In this document: in pieces, positions 35,442 through 42,946 of the stretch
Position numbering within the stretch: position 1 is the first letter of the stretch
How the letters are laid out: every line of letters starts with the position of its first letter
Assembly: GCA_963740215.1 (NCBI GenBank)
Contig: CAVUDJ010000008.1
Span: forward strand, 682,001 to 746,000
Origin: CAVVAL01 sp963740215
Lineage (GTDB): Bacteria > Actinomycetota > Actinomycetes > Mycobacteriales > Cryptosporangiaceae
Length of the DNA: 64,000 bases
Direction: 5' to 3'
The notes under the pieces: model-generated
What the model was told of the DNA's origin: nothing
The model's database searches: none
Seen by the model: the letters and a program-made list of their open reading frames with translations, nothing else
Translations under genes and position numbers: made by a program

Positions 35442-36520
35442 GCCTGCTCGCAAGTCCTCTCGCGACCGTGCGCCGCGGCGCGCCTGCTCAGGCGGGTACG
35501 TGGCATCTCGAGCATGACGCGCGGCGGCGGCTCCGGGATCCGCGGGTCGTCGAGCAGTTCGCGCAGGCTCCGCGACGGCCGCGCCACCGCCAGCTCGGCG
35601 GCCATGCGCAGGGCGAGGGGCTGCCGCCTGCACCGTTCCGCCAGCGTGACGGCGGCGGCGCGGTCGTCGTCGACCCGCCTGCCCACCAGCGTGTGGAGCA
35701 AGGCGACGGCCTCGGTGAGGGGCAACGCGCCGACGGCGACCCGGCGGGCGCCGTCCCGTGCCACCAGCGGCGCGAGGTCGACCCGGCTCGCGACGACGAC
35801 GACGCACGACGCGGCCCCGGGCAGCAGCGGCCGCACCTGCTCGGCGCTGCCCGCGTCGTCGAGCATCAGCAGGACGCGCCGCCGCGCGAGGAATGTCCGG
35901 AACAGCGCGGCACGCTCGGCGGCGTGCGACGGCACGCGCTCGGGCGGCACGCCCAGGCTGCGCAGGAACCCGGCGAGCACGGTGGCAGGGCGTACCGGGT
36001 TGCGCGCGCTGCCGCGCAGGTCCGCGTGGAGCTGACCGTCGGGGTACCGGTGGGCGGTCCGGTGCGCCCAGCGCAGGGCGAGCGCCGTCTTGCCCGATCC
36101 GGCCGGCCCGGCGAGCACTGCGATGACGACGGAGGATCGGTCGCCCTGGATCGCGTCGAGCTCGGCGAGCTGCCCGCACCGGCCGGTGAAGCCGAACGCC
36201 TCGGCCGGGAGCTGGCGGGGTACGAGCACGCTGCCGGGGCGCGCGCGGCGGCCGTCCTCCACGCGGTCGCGGGCGGTCGCCAGGGCGCCCAGCTCGGATG
36301 CGTCGGCGCCGAGCAGCCGGACGAGGGTGTCGAAGCGATCGGTGGGCGGCAGCACGCGCCCGGAGAGGTACTCGCCGATGATGCTGCGGGACCAGCCGGT
36401 CGCCGCGGCGAGTTCACGGTAGGTCAGCTCGGCGCCTCCCCGCTCGCGCGCCTCGCGCCGGCGGAGCCGGCGCAGCAGGCCAGCCAGGTCATCCAGAGTC
36501 GGCGCATCTGCCCAGTCCAC
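35426..36520 (-). CDS. XRE/NB-ARC (STAND-type) regulator lacking a sensor domain
   Basis: A 364-residue protein. GTG 36520 is chosen because GGAGGAAGC lies directly before it and the helix-turn-helix follows (LRRREARERGGAELTYRELAAATGWSRSIIGEYLSGRVLPPTDRFDTLVRLL). An NB-ARC ATPase follows with Walker A LAGPAGSGKTALALRWAH and Walker B region VLLMLDDAGSAEQV, RxDLAPL and a GLPL-like RQPLALRMAAELA. The protein ends soon after, without TPR or WD repeats, so it is a short STAND protein or has lost its sensor domain. Target unknown. Confidence 0.82.
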   Translation of the reverse strand: MDWADAPTLDDLAGLLRRLRRREARERGGAELTYRELAAATGWSRSIIGEYLSGRVLPPTDRFDTLVRLLGADASELGALATARDRVEDGRRARPGSVLVPRQLPAEAFGFTGRCGQLAELDAIQGDRSSVVIAVLAGPAGSGKTALALRWAHRTAHRYPDGQLHADLRGSARNPVRPATVLAGFLRSLGVPPERVPSHAAERAALFRTFLARRRVLLMLDDAGSAEQVRPLLPGAASCVVVVASRVDLAPLVARDGARRVAVGALPLTEAVALLHTLVGRRVDDDRAAAVTLAERCRRQPLALRMAAELAVARPSRSLRELLDDPRIPEPPPRVMLEMPRTRLSRRAAAHGRERTCEQAQPAV

Positions 36521-36669
36521 GCTTCCTCCACGCTTCGTAGCTGCGTATGCGCGGAAGGTAGCTGAATGTCTGCGCATCCCGGTACAGAAGTGCGGATGTC
36601 CGACACCTCCCTAGCCCCGATCCACCCGATGTACTAGACACAGTGGACCTTCGGGGCCACCCAACGAAG

Positions 36670-36700
36670 GCAGGCCCCGCCATCGTTCGGCGGGGCCTGC
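36670..36700 (-). terminator. Hairpin near the 3' end of the subtilisin gene
   Basis: GCAGGCCCCGCC, loop ATCGTTC, GGCGGGGCCTGC: a perfect 12-bp stem 20 bases beyond the minus-strand stop at 36721. Confidence 0.8.
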
Positions 36701-36720
36701 GTCGCGGAGCTACCGGTGCG

Positions 36721-37680
36721 TCACCAGAGCGAACCCGGCTGCGGGATCTCGGTGCCCACCGCGAACGAGTCGTGCCACTTCACCGACGTGCCGACCAGCG
36801 AGGAACCGTTCGAGGTCGCCACGTACACGTCCGCGGCGCCGCCCCGGGTGAACGTCGCCACGTCGCTGCGGCCGTCACCGTTGAAGTCACCGGCGCCCGG
36901 AACCTCGGAGTTGATCGAGAACCAGTCGTGCCACTTCACGCCGCTCCCGACGAACTGCGAACCGTTCGACAACGCGATGAACACGTCGCCGGTGCCGCCG
37001 CGGGTGAACGTCGCGATATCGTCCTTGTTGTCGCCGTTGAAGTCGCCCACCACCGGCACCTCGGAGTACGCGGCGAACCAGTCGTGCCACTTGACCGACG
37101 TGCCCACGAACGCGTTCGTCCCGTTGGACAGCGCCACGTAGACGTCCGCGGAGGTGCCGCGGGTGAAGGTGGCGATGTCGTCGCGGTTGTCGCCGTTGAA
37201 GTCACCGACCAGCGGGATCTCGGAACCCACCGCGAAGAAGTCGTGCCACTTCACCGCCGTGCCGACGAACTGAGAACCGTTCGAGAGCGCCACGTAGGCA
37301 TCTGCGGCCGGACCGCGCGTGAACGTGACGATGTCGTCGCGGTTGTCGCCGTTGAAGTCGCCCACGAGCGGGATCTCGGAACCCACCGCGAAGAAGTCGT
37401 GCCACTTCACCGCCGTGCCGACGAACTGAGAACCGTTCGAGAGGGCCACGTAGACGTCTGCGGCCGGGCCGCGCGTGAACGTCGCGATGTCATCGCGGTT
37501 GTCGCCGTTGAAGTCACCGACCAGCGGGATCTCGTTGCCGACCGCGAAGAAGTCGTGCCACTTCACACCCGTGCCGGCGAACGCCGTCCCGGTGGACAGC
37601 GCTACGTACACGTCGGCCGCTGCACCGCGGGTGAACGTGACTATGTCGTCGCGGCCGTCGCCGTTGAAGTCGCCGCTGGT
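36721..37680. repeat. Six tandem 156-bp coding repeats (FG-GAP)
   Basis: In-frame tandem repeats in the protease gene. Units 2 and 3 are nearly identical at the DNA level and differ at only two residues, so recent unit duplication or gene conversion is likely and repeat number may vary between strains. Confidence 0.85.
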
Positions 37681-38871
37681 GCTGCCGAAGCCGTCGTTGC
37701 CGCTGAACAGCAGGCGGTTCGGGCTGCCCGCGCCCGGGTCGGTGATCACGTTGGGCGTCGCTGTGTTGACGATCGCCGACGTCACCTGCGCCGCGTTCGC
37801 CGACGGGCTGCGCTCCAGCACCGTCGCCGCCGCGCCGGCCACGTGCGGCGACGCCATCGACGTGCCGGACATGGTAGCCGTGGCCGTGTCGTTCGCGATC
37901 CCTGCCGAGACGATGTCGACGCCGGGCGCGTACAGGTCGGTGCAGGTGCCGAAGTTCGAGAACGTCGCGCGGCGGTCGGCCGAGTCGCTCGCGGCGGTGG
38001 TGATCGCCGATGCGGCGCGCGCCGGGGACGTGAGGCAGGCGTCCCGGTTGAAGTTGCCGGCCGCGACCACGACGGTGAAGCCGGCGGCGGTCGCGCGGGC
38101 TACAGCGGCGTCGAGCGAGTCGGTGGCGCCGTACTGCAGGCTCATGTTGATGACGCCCGGCCGCTGGCCGTTGGCGACCACCCAGTCGAGGCCGGCCGCA
38201 GCCTGGCTGGTGTCACCGTTGCCGGAGCAGTTGACGACGCGGACGCCGTGCAGGCGGGTCCGCTTCGCCACGCCCCACGTGTTGCCGCCGATCGTGCCGG
38301 CGACGTGCGAACCGTGACCGTTGCAGTCGAGCCCGTTGCCGCCAAGCACGTCCGCGTCGGCCGTGGCGCGCCCACCGAAGTCACTGTGGGTGGGGCGGAT
38401 ACCGGTGTCGAGGATGTAGGCGTGCACCCCGTTGCCGGTCTGCGGGTACGTGTACGCGCCGCTCAGCGGCCGGTGGGTCTGGTCGACCCGGTCCAAGCCC
38501 CACGATCCCGGATTCGGCTGCACGTCGGCGATGCCGCCGCGAGTGTCCTGCTCCACGTACTCGACCGCCGGGTCCTTGCTCAGCGCCGTCGCCTCGGCCT
38601 CGGTCATCTTCGCGGCGTAGCCGTTGAGTACGGCGCGGTAGACCTGGGTCACCGATCCGCCGTAGGTCGTAAGCAACCTGGTGCGGTGGCTCTGCGCCGA
38701 CTTCGCCGTCGAATCGGCGAGCACGACGATGTAGCTCCCTGCCACGCCCGCAGTCTCGGCGGCGCGGAACTTGCCGTCCGGCTCGGGTGCCGCCGAGGCC
38801 GGTGCCGCCTGTAAGACCCCTGCCGTCAGGACCAGTGCCCCGACGACCAAACGCAGTCGAATTCCTGTCAT
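36721..38871 (-). CDS. Secreted subtilisin-like serine protease (S8) with six FG-GAP/VCBS repeats
   Basis: A 716-residue preproprotein: signal peptide (TGIRLRLVVGALVLTAGVLQ), inhibitor I9 propeptide (GSYIVVLADSTAKSAQSH to AVEYVEQD), and the S8 catalytic domain with Asp in AYILDTGIRPTHS (about residue 153), His in CNGHGSHVAGTIGG (about 188) and Ser in GTSMASPHVAG (about 338). From about residue 400 six repeats of about 52 residues follow (GDFNGDNRDDIATFTRG, DVYVALSNG, VKWHDFFAVGSEIPLV), each with a DxNxDxxxD calcium loop, likely forming a beta-propeller for surface or substrate binding. Extracellular protein degradation is the expected role. The gene stands alone. Confidence 0.93.
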   Translation of the reverse strand: MTGIRLRLVVGALVLTAGVLQAAPASAAPEPDGKFRAAETAGVAGSYIVVLADSTAKSAQSHRTRLLTTYGGSVTQVYRAVLNGYAAKMTEAEATALSKDPAVEYVEQDTRGGIADVQPNPGSWGLDRVDQTHRPLSGAYTYPQTGNGVHAYILDTGIRPTHSDFGGRATADADVLGGNGLDCNGHGSHVAGTIGGNTWGVAKRTRLHGVRVVNCSGNGDTSQAAAGLDWVVANGQRPGVINMSLQYGATDSLDAAVARATAAGFTVVVAAGNFNRDACLTSPARAASAITTAASDSADRRATFSNFGTCTDLYAPGVDIVSAGIANDTATATMSGTSMASPHVAGAAATVLERSPSANAAQVTSAIVNTATPNVITDPGAGSPNRLLFSGNDGFGSTSGDFNGDGRDDIVTFTRGAAADVYVALSTGTAFAGTGVKWHDFFAVGNEIPLVGDFNGDNRDDIATFTRGPAADVYVALSNGSQFVGTAVKWHDFFAVGSEIPLVGDFNGDNRDDIVTFTRGPAADAYVALSNGSQFVGTAVKWHDFFAVGSEIPLVGDFNGDNRDDIATFTRGTSADVYVALSNGTNAFVGTSVKWHDWFAAYSEVPVVGDFNGDNKDDIATFTRGGTGDVFIALSNGSQFVGSGVKWHDWFSINSEVPGAGDFNGDGRSDVATFTRGGAADVYVATSNGSSLVGTSVKWHDSFAVGTEIPQPGSLW

Positions 38872-39006
38872 GCCTCTCCTCCACTATGACGAACCGGTGC
38901 GGACGCGGGGCGTCCGTCCCGGAGCGAGCGGTGTCAGGGAGAGAGGTTCGCGGCACAGGGTGTTGTCCGCTCAGGATCCTGGACACGACCGGACAGCGCC
39001 GGACGG

Positions 39007-41388
39007 CTACGGCGTGATCGGTCCCTTGAGGACTGTCGAGACTAGTTCCAGCACACCGTCCGCGGACCAGCGCGCGAGGTCGCCGGTGCGGTACATCCTG
39101 GTGGCTCTTCCGAACGGGTTCGCGACGAACCGTGCGGCGGTCCGTGCGGGCTCGTCCGCGTAGCCGTGAGCCAGGCCGCCGCCCGCCGTGTACAGGTCGC
39201 CCACGACGCCCGGCGGCACCGGCCGCAGGTCGCCGGCGAGCACGTACACCCGCTTGCCGGCGAGCGGCCGGCCGATCGGCGACGCTCTCCGTCGCACGTC
39301 GTCCCCGCGTACGTCGTGGCTGGCCGTGAGGGCTACGTCGGCGGCCGGGCCGTATCCGTGCCGCACGCTCAGCCCGGGGAAGTCCCGCAGCACCGCCTCG
39401 ACGCCCGACGGCGGCAGCCCGGAGCCGGGAACCATCACCCGCCGCAGCGTGCGGCACCCACCCGGATGGTCCGCGAGCAGCGCGAGAATCTGGCCGGCAG
39501 GCAGGTGCAGCAAGGTCACCCCGTGTTCGGCGATGAGCCCGGCGATCACCTCCAGCGACGGATCGGGGCCGGGCGGCAGCACGCAGGTACCGCCTGTCAA
39601 CAGCGTCCCGAACAGTTCGAGCAGGTGGCTGCCGCGCGACACGGGCGCGCACGGGACGACCACCTCGCCAGGGTCGCGACACAGCCCGTCGACGGTCGTG
39701 ACGATCGCGCGGTGCGGAACGATCACGGCCTCGGCGAGGACACACGCCGTGTCCTCCGGCACCGCCGGTGTGGAGAGGGCATCGCCGGGCAACGCCATGG
39801 CGGCGGCAAGTTCGGCAGGGCCTACGACGATCCGCGCCTTGGACGTCGTCACATAGCCCGCGCCGGCCTTGAGCACCGCGAGCAGGCCGACGACGAGGTC
39901 GGTGCCGGACCGTGGGCGCACGCCGACGAGGTCCCCCGGCCTTACTCCACGGTCCACCAGCAGCCGGGCCAGCTGGTTCGCGCGCACGTCGAGCTGGCGG
40001 TAGCTGACCCGGTCACGGCCGTGGACCAGCGCGGTCGCGTCAGGTGTGCGGGCAGCCTGCGCCGCGAACCGCTCGTGCACGCAGTCCCCGGCGACGTCGC
40101 CGACGCTGCCCGACCAGGCGAGCACCTGCGCACGCTCGTCCGCGGACATGATCTCGATCGAGCCGATCCGCACGTCGGCGTCCGCCGCCACGGCCGCCAG
40201 CACCCGCCCGAGCCAGCTCGCGATCCGCTCGGCGGTCGGGCGGTCGAACACGTCGGTGGCATAGCGCAAGCTGACCCGCTCGTCGTCGAAGGTGAACACG
40301 AGGTCGGCGCGGCCGGCGCCGGCGTCTCCGTACTCGACCTGGACGTCCAGGCCGGGAAGGGCCGGCTCGACGGCGGTCTCGCCGCGCGCCGCACGCACCT
40401 GGGGCGGCGGTGCGCCGATGCGGTCGAACGGCACGTCGCGGTGCGCGTCGGCGGCCCGGCTCGCCGTGCCGACGCGGGCGAGCAGCTCGCGGAAGGTGGG
40501 GTCGCCGGACGCGTCGGCCCGCAGCACCAGCAGGTTCGCGAAGCGTCCGACCACGTCGTGGTACGCCTTCGTGGGGTACGCGGGGACCGTGGTCCCGATC
40601 GGGAGGTCGGTGCCCGCGCCGAGGCGGGTCAGCAACGCGACGAGGGCGGCGTGCCCGACATCGAAGAAGCCCGCGACATCGGCGAGCCCGGCCCGGACCT
40701 CGGGTGGCACCTCGACGTCGACCGTGGCGGTGCAGCGGGTGCGCACGGTCGGCCGAGCGCGATCGTACGGCAGCTCCAGCTCGTTCGGGACGCCGGCGAG
40801 AGCCTCTGCCCAGTACCTCAGCTGGCTGGAGCCGGCGCTGGCCGGATCGTGCTCGCCCGCGAGCAGTTCCTGCTGCCAGCGCGCGAAGTCCGCGTACTGC
40901 ACGGGCAACAGCGGCCACTGTGGACCGTCGCCGGCCCTGCGTGCGGCGTAGGCGGCGGCCAGATCCCGGACGAGCGGTTCCACGGACGCGCTGTCACAGG
41001 CGATGCGGTGGGCCGTGATGAGCAACGTGTACTCGCCGTCCCCGGTGAGGAACAGGTTGACGCGCACCGGAACCTCGGTGGTGAGATCGAACCGGTATCC
41101 CGACGCGTGCCGCAGCGCTGCGACCAGTTCGTCCGCTGTGCACATCTCGACGTCGAGCGCCGGCACGGACTGCTCCAGGACCTGCTGGTACGGGCGACCG
41201 TCGACCGCCGGGTACCGGGTGCGCAGCACGTCGTGCCGCTCGGCGACGTCGCCCAGCGCCGACCGCAGCGCGGCCATGTCAAGGTCGCCGCGGAGCCGCA
41301 GGACGAACGGCAGGTTGGACCGGCCCGTCGGGCCTTCGAGCTGGTCGAGGAACCACAGTCGCTGCTGCGCGAACGACAGGGGGATCAC
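39007..41388 (-). CDS. Degenerate NRPS condensation-adenylation protein without carrier domain
   Basis: A 793-residue protein, GTG start with AAGGAG upstream. The C domain (PLSFAQQRLWFLDQLEG, LPVQYADFARWQQELL, FANLLVLRADASGDPTFREL) has AHRIACDSAS where HHxxxDG is expected, so the catalytic second histidine is Arg. The A domain begins (YRQLDVRANQLARLL, LLAVLKAGAGY) but the A2-A3 stretch with the SGSTGxPKG loop is missing: text jumps to TACVLAEAVIVPHRAIV. The pocket aspartate position reads SRGSHLLELFG where relatives have SWDAFALELFG. It ends after RMYRTGDLARW with no A8-A10 and no T domain. Chemistry is very unlikely. It follows its own regulator gene, 52 bases away. Confidence 0.9.
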   Translation of the reverse strand: MIPLSFAQQRLWFLDQLEGPTGRSNLPFVLRLRGDLDMAALRSALGDVAERHDVLRTRYPAVDGRPYQQVLEQSVPALDVEMCTADELVAALRHASGYRFDLTTEVPVRVNLFLTGDGEYTLLITAHRIACDSASVEPLVRDLAAAYAARRAGDGPQWPLLPVQYADFARWQQELLAGEHDPASAGSSQLRYWAEALAGVPNELELPYDRARPTVRTRCTATVDVEVPPEVRAGLADVAGFFDVGHAALVALLTRLGAGTDLPIGTTVPAYPTKAYHDVVGRFANLLVLRADASGDPTFRELLARVGTASRAADAHRDVPFDRIGAPPPQVRAARGETAVEPALPGLDVQVEYGDAGAGRADLVFTFDDERVSLRYATDVFDRPTAERIASWLGRVLAAVAADADVRIGSIEIMSADERAQVLAWSGSVGDVAGDCVHERFAAQAARTPDATALVHGRDRVSYRQLDVRANQLARLLVDRGVRPGDLVGVRPRSGTDLVVGLLAVLKAGAGYVTTSKARIVVGPAELAAAMALPGDALSTPAVPEDTACVLAEAVIVPHRAIVTTVDGLCRDPGEVVVPCAPVSRGSHLLELFGTLLTGGTCVLPPGPDPSLEVIAGLIAEHGVTLLHLPAGQILALLADHPGGCRTLRRVMVPGSGLPPSGVEAVLRDFPGLSVRHGYGPAADVALTASHDVRGDDVRRRASPIGRPLAGKRVYVLAGDLRPVPPGVVGDLYTAGGGLAHGYADEPARTAARFVANPFGRATRMYRTGDLARWSADGVLELVSTVLKGPITP

Positions 41389-41440
41389 GGGGACTCCTTG
41401 GGGGAGGGAGCGGAGCGTGCGCCGACAGGAACCGGCGCTC

Positions 41441-42697
41441 TCAGCGCGTGAGCAGTCCCGCGGCCTCGCTGGGGCGCCGGGGGCGGGCGACCGGGGGCGT
41501 CGGCTCGGACCAGCGGCGGGCCGGCTCGGCGTGCGACAACCGGACCAGGTTGAGCACGGAGAACCGGTCGGCCCGGCACCGGACCAGGCCCTGGATCAGC
41601 AGCGCGTGCACCGTCCGGGCCAGGTCGGCGGTGCGGCTGCCGGTCAGCAGCGCCGCCTCGGGGATCGACCACGTCCCGTCCAGCTCGGCCAACCTGGTGA
41701 GGTGGGGTCGCAGCGCGGGCTCGACCGCGTCCAGCGTGCGGCGCATCGAGACCCGCAGGTCGGCACCGTCGGCGGCCATCAACGGCGCGGCGAGCGCGAA
41801 CGGGTTGCGCAAGGCCTCCTCCAGCAGCTGCTCCGGCGTGTGCACGAGGCACCAGGCGGCGGCGAGTTCGAGTGCCCGCGGGATGCCGTCGAGCGCACGG
41901 CACAGCCCGGCCACGACTGCCGCGTTGTCGCCGCGCAGCCGGAACCCGGGGCGGAACCGGCGCAGCTGCGAGGTGATCAGCCGCACGGATCCGACCTGCG
42001 CGAACGCCACGAGATCCGCCTCGTCACCGGCCGCCGGAACGTCGAGTGGCCCGAGCGGGAAGACCTGCACGCCGGTGATCGGGCCGGGCGCGACGGCGGT
42101 GACCACGAGCCGCGCCTGCGGGCACCGGTGCAGCAGCTCCACCAGCGTCGCCGGGATCTCGGCCTCGGCCTGGCCGTCGACCACCAGCAACGTGTCCCGC
42201 CCGCCGACGAGAGCGACCAGCTCGGCGGCGGACACCGCGTCCAGGTCAGCGGCGGGTACCCACAGCACGGACCAGCCCGCGTCGCGCTGGACGATCCCCG
42301 CCACGTCCAGCAGCAGCCGCGTCTTGCCCACCCCGGCGACGCCGACGACCGCGACGAGCCGCTGGCCCTCCACCGTGAGCAGATCGGTCACCACCCGGAG
42401 CTCCTCCTCCCGGCCCACGATCGTGGCCGGCGGGACGGGTGGTGCGAACCGGCCGGTCGCGAGGTCCTCCGCCACCCCACGGCTCGCCAGATCGAACTCC
42501 TCGCGATCGTGTCCGCCGAGGCGCAGCACCTCGGCGAGCAGCCGCACCGTGTCCTGCCGCGGACGCTGCGCGTGCCCGCGTTCCAGATCTCTGATCGCAC
42601 GCACGCTGAGCGTGGAGAAGTCGGCGAGCTGCTGCTGCGTCATCCGCACTCGCATGCGGTGCCGCCGTAACAGCGCGCCGAAGTGTTGGCTCTCCAT
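41441..42697 (-). CDS. XRE-family regulator with AAA/NB-ARC ATPase domain
   Basis: A 418-residue protein from an ATG preceded by GAGGAGGGG. Helix-turn-helix: LLRRHRMRVRMTQQQLADFSTLSVRAIRDLERGHAQRPRQDTVRLLAEVL. The ATPase has Walker A VVGVAGVGKTRLLLDV and a degenerate Walker B (DTLLVVDGQAEAEIP). The C-terminus (SVLNLVRLSHAEPARRW) is short, with no TPR domain. It lies just upstream of the degenerate NRPS gene on the same strand and is divergent from the LanM gene, so it may control either. Similar regulators occur in many actinomycete clusters. Confidence 0.83.
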   Translation of the reverse strand: MESQHFGALLRRHRMRVRMTQQQLADFSTLSVRAIRDLERGHAQRPRQDTVRLLAEVLRLGGHDREEFDLASRGVAEDLATGRFAPPVPPATIVGREEELRVVTDLLTVEGQRLVAVVGVAGVGKTRLLLDVAGIVQRDAGWSVLWVPAADLDAVSAAELVALVGGRDTLLVVDGQAEAEIPATLVELLHRCPQARLVVTAVAPGPITGVQVFPLGPLDVPAAGDEADLVAFAQVGSVRLITSQLRRFRPGFRLRGDNAAVVAGLCRALDGIPRALELAAAWCLVHTPEQLLEEALRNPFALAAPLMAADGADLRVSMRRTLDAVEPALRPHLTRLAELDGTWSIPEAALLTGSRTADLARTVHALLIQGLVRCRADRFSVLNLVRLSHAEPARRWSEPTPPVARPRRPSEAAGLLTR

Positions 42698-42946
42698 GTC
42701 GTGCCCCTCCTCGGATGAATGGCCACGGGCAGGTCTTCCCGCGCCGGATCCAGAAGGAGCGTGACACCGCCCCGGCGGTGAAACATGGGCACCGCATCCC
42801 CGCATTCGCCCGCACTACTACCCCCACATTGTCAGGTGGCCGACATTGCGCGGGGAGTCCGGCGTCCTTTCGGGCAAAGTTCGACTCCAGCACACCGCGC
42901 TACCAGCGCATTCACAGGTGCAGGCGAATCTGGGGATCGACTACCC

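Noticed and set aside
36721..37680. Regular repeats as a possible CRISPR array
   Set aside because: Units are about 156 bp, in frame, and encode FG-GAP repeats; there are no short repeat-spacer units or cas genes.
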